DNA of 64,000 nt. It comes from Ruminococcus flavefaciens FD-1. GTDB taxonomy: Bacteria > Bacillota > Clostridia > Oscillospirales > Ruminococcaceae. A model generated the notes under the pieces. That model was not told where the DNA came from and ran no database searches. It saw only the letters and a program-made list of their open reading frames with translations. How positions within the stretch are numbered: the first letter of the stretch is position 1; every line of letters starts with the position of its first letter. Shown here piece after piece: positions 44,801 through 54,259 of this stretch. The DNA lies in contig ACOK01000001.1 in the NCBI GenBank assembly GCA_000174895.1, positions 99,848-163,847 on the forward strand, written 5' to 3'. A program made the position numbers and the translations under genes.

Positions 44801-45151
44801 GCCATGGAAAAAGATATCGCAGGAAGATATATTCCGGTCAAGCTGACAAAGAGCGGCGAGATCGACGCAAGATCGGGCTGTATCAGCGGAGAGGGCATGG
44901 AGAAGCTGAAGGAGTACACCTACGGCAAACTCACGGCTATGGCTGAATCCCTGTACAGCGGAGATGTGGCGGCTGAACCTCTTCTTATAGGAGGCGCTTT
45001 GCCGTGTGCTTACTGCGACTACATTAATATATGTGATAATTCCAAGCTTGAACGGTTCAGGCTTCCCGATGAGGCGGAAGTCAGCAAAGCTGAGCACATA
45101 CTTAGTATGAAATTCCCGGGAAAGGAGAGCGGAGACAATGGCATGGACTGA
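41813..45151 (+). CDS. addB: ATP-dependent nuclease subunit B
   Basis: ATG 41813 is chosen: the product then opens with MVEFITGQAGSGKTTLMFEK, the AddB Walker A. Upstream in-frame codons run through the tRNA gene. The 1112-residue protein has a degenerate UvrD-like helicase body and a C-terminal RecB-type nuclease (GGIVDRADIC, VDYKSSRKN). It also carries the four cysteines of the iron-sulfur clasp: one in LCHFKFFCDKC and three in CAYCDYINIC. AddAB resects double-strand breaks for RecA loading and degrades linear foreign DNA. It overlaps addA by 14 bp. Confidence 0.93.
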   Translation: MVEFITGQAGSGKTTLMFEKIRNDSRPKCIIVPEQFSHDFDKKLYYFLGAEKFNELFSLTFTSLARQLFQLYGDPSRSGDYADEMAKMILIYQAVNNIQSMPGGLNFFRSGHSGFAEDVLKLIGEMKRAGLTPEALMERSQMFGDRLRFKTSDIAMIYMEYQRLMNEYGFKDSIENIKVAAEIAELQGYFRGRSVYLDEFESFTADQIAMLRVMISSAENVCIALRTDDVTAGRFTLFETVNKTYEDIKSICTEFRKETVLTECSESYRFISPDIAYLSSHVLRNKKYSPEEAPKPDNIKIFEARDMYSEVEYVSASIKRLIHSRKDLRYRNIAVISNDITAYAGIIKAAFKRYDIPYFLSVEKPVTHTAVMVYFTSLIDLLCSRKFRSELIFRMLKSGLTDVSLTDISALENYCYKWTVDSEIWESEFTAPDDALDSLEAIRKTVIEPVFALRKKLSKKCTAKKICTLIYEHLVSGGIEKNVGRMMSGLINSDRAYEAAEIKRLWGCLIDILDSICETLDENEMSFSEAAKLMKSMIGRINYSVPPQTLDAVMTASARTARLNAPKAVFIMGANDGDFPNQVTVHGLFSEPDRQKLAEKDLLVSTPLADLIAAERLVVYKSVSAPSEKLFISYPLSDLSGQTKYPAQIIDSIIKMFGTDRIRLTEDDIPVHYYAATLHSAFYHYMQNRESNTPSAAAVEQLLMSRPDYKRRLIYVLSRSGHEQEYLIESEIMENLKSFSPLRLSSTGLEEYDLCHFKFFCDKCLGLHPREKIELDARIAGELTHECFFGLLSSRSKQEFISMSYEDMREEIGRKAEEYRNNKLAGDFGKDAKFGLIFSKLTDRLSEVFIHTQQSLMASDFVPHKFELDLRESHSVVLPFGNGKQLSFGGIVDRADICKINGRDYVRIVDYKSSRKNITAETLGCGINMQMLLYLFASADKGGIYEGCEPAGVLYSPVQVSEVKLESHRVDSFNSSAVESSLKTSGLVLGDMDVLNAMEKDIAGRYIPVKLTKSGEIDARSGCISGEGMEKLKEYTYGKLTAMAESLYSGDVAAEPLLIGGALPCAYCDYINICDNSKLERFRLPDEAEVSKAEHILSMKFPGKESGDNGMD

Positions 45152-48100
45152 ACAACAGCAGAACGCTATATCAGCAAGAGGTTCATCCGTAATAGTATCA
45201 GCAGCGGCAGGAAGCGGTAAAACTGCGGTCCTGACAGAGCGGCTTGTGCAGCTTATGGCTGACCCTGAGTCAGGAGTGCGGGCTGACAGGATAGTTGTGG
45301 TTACTTTCACAAATGACGCTGCATCGGAACTGAAAAAGCGTCTTGATATGAAACTGCGAGCGCTGATAAGCGAAGATCCGTCAAACGGTCATCTTCTCAG
45401 ACAGCAGACACTTCTGCAAAGTGCGAAGATCTCCACTATCAACTCTTTCTGCTTCGACCTTATCAGGGATAACATATCCGATCAGGGAATAACTACGGGT
45501 TTCGGAGTCCTTGACGAGTCGGACAATACGGTGCTTAAAGCAAGGGCGATGGATGAGCTTTTTGAAGAGATGAGCAGGGATGAATACGATAAGATATCCT
45601 TCCTTTACGACAAATTCTGTATCAGAAACGAGAAGAGGCTGAGAGAGGTAATATCCCTTATGGATGGTTTCCTTGCGTCGGTTTCACTGAGAGAAAAGTG
45701 GCTGGATACCCTGACATCGGAATATGAAAAGCCCCTTGAGGATTCGGTATACTATGAAAAGCTGAGGGTATCGGTAGCTTCGATTCTGGAAAAAGCGCTC
45801 AGGACCGCCGACAGCTGTATGGCTTTGATAGGGCGGATCTTCCCTGATATGTCTGCGGCTGCCGCTGTTAAATCAGCAGCACAGGCAGAGGATGACTACG
45901 ATAAGGTTTCGGATCTTCTTGCGATAATCAGAAAAGGAAGGATACCTGACAGCGAAGAATGTGAACGTGCATCGTCTTTCTCCGACCTTGTCCGTGTTGG
46001 TAAAACGGCTCACGATAAGCCTCTGCGTGAGATGTACAAGAAAAAGCGTGAAAGCGTGAAGAAACTGGTACTGAAAGCGATTGACAGCATACGTTCGGTT
46101 GAAAGCGATTATGCAGAATCTGCTGAGGTGTCGAAGATGCTTGCCGATGTTATGAGGAAGTATCAGGATATAGTGTGGGCTATGAAGTGCGAGAAAAACT
46201 CCATAAGCTTTGACGACGGAGAAAGACTTGCACTTGAACTCCTTGCTGATACTGACGAGAACGGTAATATCATTCAGTCGGAAGCGGCGCTGAAAACGTC
46301 GGAATACTATGATATCATCATGATCGACGAGTATCAGGATTCCAACAATAAACAGGACCTCATCTTCAAGCTGCTGTCGAAAAACTACCGAACAGACGAA
46401 AACGGTCAGCCGCTTTACGGCGATAACGTATTCCTTGTGGGAGATGTGAAGCAGTCGATATATCGTTTCAGACTGGCTAATCCACGCAATTTTATCGGAA
46501 CTCTGAAAAGCGCTGAGCCATATTCCGTGGAAAGCGATGCGCCGATAAAGTCGATACTTCTCAACAGAAACTTCAGAAGCTCCGAGAATGTCATCGACTT
46601 CGTAAACTATGTGTTCTCCGAAGTAATGTCTGAAAAATGCGGAGATATCGATTACAGCGACGATGAAAAACTGTATTTCGGTGCGGAGTATTACCGTGGC
46701 ATTTCTGACGAAAAAAGCAGGACTGTCATAAACTTTATCAACGATGACGCTGATGAAGAAGAGGAAGACGGGAACATCAACAAAGAAGCGGTATTTACCG
46801 CTCAGACCATTGCGGAGATGCTTCATAAGGGAACAGAAGTAGTCGGAAATGACGGCAGCACAAGACCGTGCAGACCTTCTGATTTCTGCATACTTGTCCG
46901 CAACAATGTACATATAAACAAATACGCCGAACAGCTGTCACTTCTGGGGGTACCTGCAAAGGGCAGCGAGGAGAGCGGCTATCTCCGTTCAAGGGAAATA
47001 GCTGTGCTTATCGATCTGCTGAGAGTGGTCAGCAATCCGCTGCTGGATATTCCCATGGCGGCAGTCATGACCTCACCTATGTATATGTTCAGCATCCGGG
47101 AGCTTGCATATATCCGCTCCCTTGAAAAAGGCAGACCGCTGTATTCGGTGCTTCGTGGACTTGCAGACGGTGAGTATGAGGAGTGCTTTGATATGTTCCT
47201 TCGTGAAAGGTGCAGAGACTTCCTTGATTCGCTTGATTCATTCAGAATGGACTCGGTAACTATGACTATAGGCGAGCTTATAAGTTCGATCTATGACACT
47301 ACCGACTTCATTTCGGTTATGCAGCTTTACAGTGACGGCGAGAAGAAACGTGCGAATCTGAGAGCGCTTATTCAGTACGCTCAGAGTTATGAGGAATCAG
47401 CTGCATTTGAAGGCTCGGGCGGTCTGGGAGGATTTCTGCGGCATCTGGACAAGGTAATGGAAAACGGTGATTATGCACAGGGAAAAGTTGCGGCATCATC
47501 GGGAGATTATGTTTCCGTCCTCACTCTCCACCGCTCAAAGGGACTTGAGTTCCCCTTTGTTTTTATTGCTGAAACTTCAACAAAGTTCCAGTATGATTCA
47601 GATATCGTGATGTGTTCATCAGACGGCAGAGCAGGCTATATTCTTTATGACCCTAAGATCTACCGCAAGTACCGGACTTTTCAACAGTCCATACTTGCTT
47701 CCGAAGAAGAGCGTGATACAAGAAGCGAGGAAATGCGTCTGCTTTACGTTGGACTTACAAGAGCAAAGCAGAAGCTGTTCGTAGATCTGAAATGCGGAGA
47801 AAAGGCGATGAAACGTGTTCGTTCAAAGCTGGAAAGCTGTATCATAAATGACGGAGATATCAGCGAAATAGTGGCTGAGGCCGATTACTTCTCGGACTGG
47901 ATATGGGCTGCTCTTATGCATCACAGCGATTTCTCAGCCATTGCTGAGAAGCTTGGGCTTACAGAAGCAGGGGAGTCTGTCCCTGATGTGAGATGTGAAG
48001 AGAAGCTGTTTGACTGCGTGTTTGCGGAGAATATCTCGCCGGTATATATTGATCGGGATGAGGCTGCTGAAAAAACGACGGCTGATGAAGCGGTGTACAC

Positions 48101-48779
48101 AGAGCTTGAAGAACTCGTTTCTGACAGCTACGACAGAACTCTTTCGGAAACTCCTGCTAAACTCAGCGTTACCGAAATAACGAAAAAGCTGAAGCAGGAG
48201 AGTGATAACTTTGACTATAAGCTGAAGCGTCCGAGGTTTATCACCGGAAGCGGAAAGCTTACGGGCTCCGAGAGAGGTACGGCGATCCATACCTTCTTTC
48301 AGTACTGCGATTTCGATAATGCTCAGGCAGATGTTTCTGCTGAGATCGAAGCTGTTGCAAAGCGTGGATTTATAACCTCTGCTCAGGCCGATGTGATATC
48401 TCCCGAGAAGGCGTCTGCATTCTTTGCGAGCGGACTGTATAAGCGTATCAGAGCGGCAGGCGATAAGGTATGGCGAGAGAAGAAATTCATGGTTGCTGTA
48501 GCTGATCTTGATATAGGCAGTGATGCTCTTGACCAGCTGAAAAAGTCTGACGGTATGATAAAGGGTATCATGGATCTGGTGTTTGAAGAGGATGACGGAC
48601 TTATTATCGTTGACTATAAATCAGACAGGGGAGCGTCTGCAAAGGCGCTCAGCGAACGCTACAGTATGCAGCTCACACTCTATAAAGCTGCGGCTGAACT
48701 CACTATGCATAAAAAGGTGAAAGCTGCTTATCTCTACTCCTTTGAACTCGAGAAAGAGATCGAGGTATTTCTGAACTAA
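45138..48779 (+). CDS. addA: ATP-dependent helicase/nuclease subunit A
   Basis: This 1213-residue UvrD-family protein has the Q motif WTEQQQNAI, Walker A SAAAGSGKTAVLTERL, VTFTNDAA (Ia), IMIDEYQDSN (II, Walker B), VGDVKQSIYRFR (III), VSVLTLHRSKGLEFPFVFI (V) and LLYVGLTRAKQKL (VI). A RecB-family nuclease follows at the C-terminus with GIMDLVF...IIVDYKSD (Asp and DxK). It unwinds and cuts DNA ends with AddB. The pair is intact and long antisense frames within it are shadows. Confidence 0.95.
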   Translation: MAWTEQQQNAISARGSSVIVSAAAGSGKTAVLTERLVQLMADPESGVRADRIVVVTFTNDAASELKKRLDMKLRALISEDPSNGHLLRQQTLLQSAKISTINSFCFDLIRDNISDQGITTGFGVLDESDNTVLKARAMDELFEEMSRDEYDKISFLYDKFCIRNEKRLREVISLMDGFLASVSLREKWLDTLTSEYEKPLEDSVYYEKLRVSVASILEKALRTADSCMALIGRIFPDMSAAAAVKSAAQAEDDYDKVSDLLAIIRKGRIPDSEECERASSFSDLVRVGKTAHDKPLREMYKKKRESVKKLVLKAIDSIRSVESDYAESAEVSKMLADVMRKYQDIVWAMKCEKNSISFDDGERLALELLADTDENGNIIQSEAALKTSEYYDIIMIDEYQDSNNKQDLIFKLLSKNYRTDENGQPLYGDNVFLVGDVKQSIYRFRLANPRNFIGTLKSAEPYSVESDAPIKSILLNRNFRSSENVIDFVNYVFSEVMSEKCGDIDYSDDEKLYFGAEYYRGISDEKSRTVINFINDDADEEEEDGNINKEAVFTAQTIAEMLHKGTEVVGNDGSTRPCRPSDFCILVRNNVHINKYAEQLSLLGVPAKGSEESGYLRSREIAVLIDLLRVVSNPLLDIPMAAVMTSPMYMFSIRELAYIRSLEKGRPLYSVLRGLADGEYEECFDMFLRERCRDFLDSLDSFRMDSVTMTIGELISSIYDTTDFISVMQLYSDGEKKRANLRALIQYAQSYEESAAFEGSGGLGGFLRHLDKVMENGDYAQGKVAASSGDYVSVLTLHRSKGLEFPFVFIAETSTKFQYDSDIVMCSSDGRAGYILYDPKIYRKYRTFQQSILASEEERDTRSEEMRLLYVGLTRAKQKLFVDLKCGEKAMKRVRSKLESCIINDGDISEIVAEADYFSDWIWAALMHHSDFSAIAEKLGLTEAGESVPDVRCEEKLFDCVFAENISPVYIDRDEAAEKTTADEAVYTELEELVSDSYDRTLSETPAKLSVTEITKKLKQESDNFDYKLKRPRFITGSGKLTGSERGTAIHTFFQYCDFDNAQADVSAEIEAVAKRGFITSAQADVISPEKASAFFASGLYKRIRAAGDKVWREKKFMVAVADLDIGSDALDQLKKSDGMIKGIMDLVFEEDDGLIIVDYKSDRGASAKALSERYSMQLTLYKAAAELTMHKKVKAAYLYSFELEKEIEVFLN

Positions 48780-49078
48780 AAAATAGATTTGTACAATTTA
48801 GTGGTGCTATGGTGGTCTGCCGTGGTGCCGCTTTTTTGTTTTATGCACATCAGATTTGGGTGTGCATATTTTATTTTGCCATTTTCAGCCGATTACAGAG
48901 CTGTAAATGATGCATTCATCAAAAAATAACACAGAAAATCCGTGAAATCAGTGGTTTACAAAGCGTATATTTTTTGATTTGTGTAGAAACGGAATAAATA
49001 TTCATTATGCACGTTTTACTGTATAAATATTCATAAAACTGGCTTTTTTATTCTCAGAACAAATATTCGGTGTTGGAA

Positions 49079-49111
49079 ATTGCACAAACCTATCGAAAAT
49101 ATTTGTGCAAT
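49079..49111 (+). repeat. 10-bp inverted repeat upstream of dacA-type promoter
   Basis: The gap 48780-49193 has no gene. ATTGCACAAA (49079-49088) and TTTGTGCAAT (49102-49111) are perfect inverted repeats 13 bp apart, 21 bp before the -35 element. A candidate operator, or a weak terminator hairpin for addA. Further upstream, TAAATATTCAT occurs twice near 48990-49040. Confidence 0.5.
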
Positions 49112-49132
49112 ACGGAAAATTTAAAAAAATTG

Positions 49133-49161
49133 TTGACTTGATAGTTTTTTTATATTATAAT
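49133..49161 (+). promoter_or_regulatory. Promoter of carboxypeptidase gene
   Basis: TTGACT (49133-49138), 17-bp spacer, TATAAT (49156-49161). Confidence 0.85.
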
Positions 49162-49193
49162 TATGTTTGTAGAGATATTCAGCGAGGTGTAGA

Positions 49194-50288
49194 ATGAACA
49201 AAGATAGGAAACGTTCAAAAGGGCTTAACCTGTTAAGAGCAGGAGCGGCAGCTTCCTTATTAGTTCTGATATCATTCGGTGTTGTTCTCGCTGCCCTCAG
49301 GTTCAATGAGGAGCGAAGAGAAGGTTCGGTACAGACTACAGTCGGTACTACGATCACAGCAGAAATCACAACAGATACCTCGACAAAAGAGGCTGAGTTG
49401 CTTTCCGAACCGGTTACAGAACGATCGGAAAACGCTGCAGAGCCCTTTTTGGTATATCCTGCAAAGACTGAAAAGTCTGTCGAGTTTGCAAAAGAATTCG
49501 ACGCCAGAAATGCAATACTTATTAATGCAGATCAGAACGAGATCATAGCTTACAACGGTGAGAGGTACAGGATGTACCCTGCGTCACTTACTAAGGTGAT
49601 GACTCTTATCGTGGCTGTTGAGAATGCTGAAGATCTGCACGATACAGTTCTTATAACCGATAAAATGGTAACGCCTTATATAGAGCAGGACGCTTCAAGA
49701 GCGGGCTTCCTTCCCGGAGAGACACCTTCGGTGGAGGCCCTTCTCTACGGCATGATTCTCAACTCGGGTGCGGACGCAGCATCTGCGGTTGCGAAGTATG
49801 TTGCAGGCTCTGAAAAGAAGTTCGTTGAGCTCATGAATAAAAAGGCTGAAGAAATGGGCCTATATGCTACACATTTTACTAATGTAGTGGGGCTTCATGA
49901 TCCACAGCATTACAGTACTGCCGAGGACATGGCGATGATACTGAAATATGCTATCGGAAATAAGACGTGTAAAAAGATCCTTTCTGCATACGAGTATAAA
50001 TTCCCCGAGACTGAACAGAATCCCGAGGGCCTGACTTTCACCAGTACTCTTTTTACAAGGATGTATGGTGACGAGATTGACGGTGTAAAAATACTCGGCG
50101 GAAAAACAGGCTTCACTGATAAAGCTGGCAATTGTATTGAAAGCTTTGCGGTGATTAACGGTGAAACGTACATACTGGTGCTCTGTGGAGGTACGACAAA
50201 CTGGAACATGGTTTACGATACGCTCAGTGCATACAGCGTTTACTGCGTTGGAGGGGAGCCTTATAAATCCTCACGATCAATCAGATGA
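49194..50288 (+). CDS. Serine-type D-Ala-D-Ala carboxypeptidase (S11, DacA-like)
   Basis: This 364-residue protein has an N-terminal membrane segment (about residues 12-35, LLRAGAAASLLVLISFGVVLAAL), a Thr/Glu-rich linker, then the S11 domain: PASLTKVMT (SxxK, nucleophile Ser), MILNSGADAASAVA at the SxN position, and GGKTGFTDKAGNC (KTG box). It trims the terminal D-Ala from peptidoglycan stem peptides outside the membrane. It lacks the C-terminal PBP5_C beta-domain. First of three consecutive cell-wall peptidase-type genes. Confidence 0.9.
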   Translation: MNKDRKRSKGLNLLRAGAAASLLVLISFGVVLAALRFNEERREGSVQTTVGTTITAEITTDTSTKEAELLSEPVTERSENAAEPFLVYPAKTEKSVEFAKEFDARNAILINADQNEIIAYNGERYRMYPASLTKVMTLIVAVENAEDLHDTVLITDKMVTPYIEQDASRAGFLPGETPSVEALLYGMILNSGADAASAVAKYVAGSEKKFVELMNKKAEEMGLYATHFTNVVGLHDPQHYSTAEDMAMILKYAIGNKTCKKILSAYEYKFPETEQNPEGLTFTSTLFTRMYGDEIDGVKILGGKTGFTDKAGNCIESFAVINGETYILVLCGGTTNWNMVYDTLSAYSVYCVGGEPYKSSRSIR

Positions 50289-50359
50289 AAACATAAAAAG
50301 ATCATCAACAAGCGGAGACTTGCTCCGCAAATCGTAGAACAAAATCGGAGGAAAGGGAA

Positions 50360-51337
50360 ATGGCTGACAGAGCGAGAAAGGTTAAATTCAAGCCACGCCG
50401 GTTCGTCGGTGCGGTTGCGGTGATTTTATTGGTTACGTTCGGTGCTGATACAGTTTGGCGCAGTTTGTCAAACGATGAGCACCACAATCTTGTTATAGAC
50501 GGGGATTTTGCAGAATACCCGACTATGCCCGAAACTCCTCAACAAGAAAATGCTGTTACTCTTGCTAACGACGACAGCACATCGACCGAGACTGTCGGTG
50601 TCGAAAACGTCGGACAGCATCAGCTGATATTGTCTGAAGCTAAGGTGGCAGAGGGTAAATTGGCAGTGTATGCTCCAGATCGTCCTGTAAAATCCGGATA
50701 CGCAGGCGATATGGTCAATCTGCTTAGTGTTAAAAATGAGTACTATTCGCTTTATTCCGAGTCGATACAGCTTGAATCAGACGCTGCGGAAGCGTTCAAT
50801 CAGCTTATGGAGGACTACAATAACGACACAGGTCTCTCTGACTTTGTTGTTTATGGCACAAACGATACTTACACAGGTGAGGATTCGTGCTGTCCTGAGT
50901 CTTTCACGGAATCGGATCTCGGAACATCAGTAGATCTTGCGCTTAAAGCATATGGTGAGGTCATTGAATATGACGGCCTTGACGACGAAAGCTGGGTGGT
51001 GGAAAACTGCTGGAAGTATGGCTTTATCGTAAGATATCCCGAGGGCAAAAACGATACAACAGGTCATAGCTATTGTCCTTGGCATTTAAGGTACGTGGGA
51101 AAGGTACATTCAGTTATCATGCACGAGAAGGATATGTGTCTGGAAGACTATATCAGGTTCCTGGCAGATTTCACTCTGGATAAGCCGTATCAGTATAAGT
51201 ACGATGATGTGGATTATACCATCTTTAGTGTGAAGTCAACAGGCGAGAGCACAGTGACATATGTGCCGCTCTCAAGTTCCTACAGTGTATCGGGTAATAA
51301 TAAGGACGGTTTTATTATTAATACTCCGAAAAGCTGA
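50360..51337 (+). CDS. VanY/M15-type D-Ala-D-Ala carboxypeptidase homologue, zinc site altered
   Basis: This 325-residue protein has an N-terminal membrane anchor (FVGAVAVILLVTFGADTVW), a Thr/Glu-rich linker and a C-terminal VanY (M15B) fold with ENCWKYGFIVRYPEGKNDTTG and PWHLRYVG. In active VanY enzymes the first zinc motif reads SExHxxGxxxD-like and the catalytic Glu stands two before the PWH. Here the corresponding segments are TESDLGTSVDL and SYCPWH, so the first histidine appears replaced by Ser and the glutamate by Cys. It is probably catalytically inactive and may bind peptidoglycan only. The alignment is by eye. Confidence 0.72.
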   Translation: MADRARKVKFKPRRFVGAVAVILLVTFGADTVWRSLSNDEHHNLVIDGDFAEYPTMPETPQQENAVTLANDDSTSTETVGVENVGQHQLILSEAKVAEGKLAVYAPDRPVKSGYAGDMVNLLSVKNEYYSLYSESIQLESDAAEAFNQLMEDYNNDTGLSDFVVYGTNDTYTGEDSCCPESFTESDLGTSVDLALKAYGEVIEYDGLDDESWVVENCWKYGFIVRYPEGKNDTTGHSYCPWHLRYVGKVHSVIMHEKDMCLEDYIRFLADFTLDKPYQYKYDDVDYTIFSVKSTGESTVTYVPLSSSYSVSGNNKDGFIINTPKS

Positions 51338-51490
51338 AAATCAAAAGAAAGATGCTTTTCAAGGCGATATTGCGTATATTTGCAGTATCGCCTTGAAGTC
51401 GTGTCCCGATGTTTCCTGCATCGGGACTTGTTATATTCTGCCCTTACATGGAATATAATGCTGACAGAAACATTATTCTCGGAGGGCTTT

Positions 51491-52628
51491 ATGAAAAAAC
51501 ACATCATTACAATAAGTGTGCTTGTTCTTGCATCGTTTATGTTAGTTATCGGTGCCGGAACAGAAAACAGTGATACGAAATACAGAGCGAGTGTACTGAT
51601 GGAAGTCGGAACAGGCACGGTGCTTGCTGAGCATTACAGCAGCGCACCTTTTAAATGCGAGGCTACCTCAGCAAGCTGATGTCACTTCTTCTTATAGCTG
51701 AGGATATCGAAATGGGGAAGTATTCGACATCAGATGTGCTGACTGCTTCTGACAGTGTGAAAGGAACGAAAGGGGCGGTGGTGTGGCTTGAACCCGGTGA
51801 CAGTATGACGGTGGATGAACTGCTGAAAAGTGTCATTCGTTGGAAATGCGAACGATGCTCTGACTGTGCTTGCCGAAAAGTCTGAGAGGTCAGCGGAGGA
51901 ATTTGTAAAGCGTATGAATTCGGAAGCTTTTGATCTCGGACTGCGGGATACGGCCTTTTATTCACCGGATGGCTATCATGATGACCGTGAATACACAACT
52001 GCTCATGATATTGCGGTCATCTGCGCTAAGCTTGCAAAATATGATTTCCTGGCTCCGTTTTTTTCAACATGGCGTGATTTTGTCGGAGAGGGCAGAACTG
52101 AGCTTGTCAACGAAAACAAGCTGTCACGAACTTACGATCAGCATATCGGATTCAAGGCTGTTCATTCTGATCATACAGGATACTGCATAGCTGAGGGCGG
52201 AGATAACGGCAAAGGCATGAGGTGTGTTGCTGTTGTGCTCGGTGCTGAGGATGCGGATACAATGTATGACACGGCGAAGCTTCTGCTGAAAAAAGGTTAT
52301 ACCGAATATAAAGTCACATCCACCATGTTTCCCCGAGGGAAATGGTGAAGCCGATTCAGATCCGCAACGGCGAAAGAATCTGCTGTGGAAACTGATGATC
52401 AGCTCGCAGAATAGTCTTGCAGTTCCGAAGGGGACGGCGCATCTTGACACTGTAGTGGTGATCCCCGAATATATGCAGGCGCCTGTGAAAAGGGGACAGC
52501 AGGTGGGGACAGCTGCATTCTATAACGGTTCATCACTTGTCTGTGAGATCCCATTAATAGTAAAATCAGATGTAAAAAGGCTGAGTTTTGGTTATGTATT
52601 AAAGAATATGTTGTTAGAAAATGATTAA
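51491..52628 (+). pseudogene. Second S11 D-Ala-D-Ala carboxypeptidase with PBP5_C-like end, three frameshifts
   Basis: Segments in three frames line up as one S11 carboxypeptidase: signal peptide and RASVLMEVGTGTVLAEHYSS, then (after about 51655) YLSKLMSLLLIAEDIEMG, then (after about 51835, where CATTCGTTGG has an extra base) VGNANDALTVLAEK through LGAEDADTMYDTAKLLL, then (after about 52332, TTTCCCCGAGGG with an extra C) to a PBP5_C-like tail ending LENMD-type NMLLEND. No KTG motif is seen; GFKAVHSDHTGYC stands at its place, so a non-canonical enzyme even if intact. Real pseudogene or sequence errors cannot be told apart here. Confidence 0.7.
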
Positions 52629-52769
52629 AAATCGTTGTTGAAAATGTCTCTGATGCACAAATGTTTCTTTTTTGGCCTTCATGTACTGGAAAAAAATCCG
52701 AAAATATAGTATCATAAAGATGGTAAATTATATTGTATGGAGTACCGTACATATTGGAGGTAATTTTCA

Positions 52770-54107
52770 ATGTCATTAAAACTCAACACAAAATATCTCA
52801 AGGATTTCGTCAGCGCTGGCGAGCTCGCAGGCATCAAGGCACAGGTTGAAGCACGCAGCCTGAGTCTCTTCTCAACAAGACAGGTCTAGGCAATGATTTC
52901 TTAGGTAGGGTGGATCTCCTCTACTTCTTACGATAAGGACGAATTCGCAAGTATCAAAGAGGCTGCCGAGAAGATCAAGAAGAATTCCGATATCCTCATC
53001 GTTATCGGTATCGGCGGTTCATACCTTGGCGCAAGAGCAGCTATAGAGCTCCTCAAGTCGCCCCTTTACAATAATATCAAGAAGGATACACCCGACATCT
53101 ACTATGTCGGCAACAGCATCAACCCTGCTTACCTTAACGAGATCATCGCACTCTGCGAAGGCAAGGATTTCTCTGTCAACGTAATCTCAAAGTCGGGCAC
53201 AACCACTGAGCCTGCGCTGGCATTCCGTATCTTCAAGAAGATGGTCGAGGATAAGTACGGCAAGGAAGAAGCTAAGAACAGGATCTTCGCTACTACCGAC
53301 AAGGCAAGAGGAACTCTCAAGAACCTCTCAGATGCTGAGGGCTATGAGACTTTCGTTATCCCTGACGATGTAGGAGGACGTTTCTCAGTTCTTACAGCTG
53401 TTGGTCTTCTTCCTATCGCTGTTGCAGGCTGCGATATCGACGCACTCATGAAGGGTGCTGCAAAGGCTCAGAAGGATTTCTGTGCTGATTTCGATAACAA
53501 TGACTGCTACAAGTATGCTGCTCTCAGAAACATCCTTTACAGAAAGGGCAAGTCTGTTGAAATGCTCGTTTCTTACGATCCAAGCTTCGTAATGATGAGC
53601 GAGTGGTACAAGCAGCTCTTCGGCGAGAGCGAAGGCAAGGACAACAAGGGTATCTTCCCGTCAGCTGCCGTATTCTCAACTGATCTTCACTCTATGGGTC
53701 AGTACATCCAGGACGGCGCACGTATCCTCTTCGAGACAGTTGTGGATATCAAGAAGCCAAAGACAGATCTCTTCCTTGAGCCTGACGCTGAGAACCTTGA
53801 CGGCCTCAACTTCCTGACTAACCAGAATATGTCAGTTGTTAACAGAAAGGCTTTCGAGGGTACTGTTCTTGCTCACACAGAGGGCGGAGTTCCTAACATG
53901 ATCATCGAGCTTGACGACACAACAGAAGAGAGTGTCGGATACATGATCTATTTCTTCGAGAAGGCTTGCGCTATCTCAGGTTATGTTCTCGGTGTAAATC
54001 CGTTCAACCAGCCCGGTGTTGAGAGCTACAAGTCAAATATGTTCGCCCTCCTCGGCAAGCCAGGTTACGAAGGCGCAAAGGCTGAACTGGAAGCTAAGCT
54101 CGGCTGA
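52770..54107 (+). pseudogene. pgi: Glucose-6-phosphate isomerase with scrambled N-terminal patch
   Basis: The start MSLKLNTKYLKDFVSAGELAGIKAQVEA and everything from [17 protein letters not shown] on are in one frame and give a normal Pgi of about 445 codons. It has [26 protein letters not shown] and the late [19 protein letters not shown] motif. Between about 52850 and 52930 the frame is lost (TAG 52887-52889, later TAG) and regained; the other frame there reads [10 protein letters not shown], as expected. Several small indels within 80 bp that cancel out look more like bad sequence than decay in an essential glycolytic gene. The enzyme interconverts glucose-6-P and fructose-6-P. Strong GGAGGT ribosome site. 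Confidence 0.85.
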
Positions 54108-54259
54108 TAAAGTCATTTATGGCCTGCCGCACATATCCCGTGCGGTCAGGCTATGATATATTAAATCCTTTTGCCGTATGAAGGGGATTCCGTATTCATG
54201 GCCACGGCAGAAGGTGCAAAATACGTCATAGATGCCGCAAGGCACGGAAGGAGTAAATT

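Noticed and set aside
45873..46913. 346-codon antisense frame within addA
   Set aside because: It lies entirely opposite a well-conserved helicase region, lacks a ribosome site and has a shadow-like composition. The same holds for the 271-codon antisense frame at 9706-10521.
54120..54152. Terminator after pgi
   Set aside because: The GCCTGCCGCAC/GTGCGGTCAGGC hairpin is clear but lacks a T-tract, so I did not list it as a terminator.
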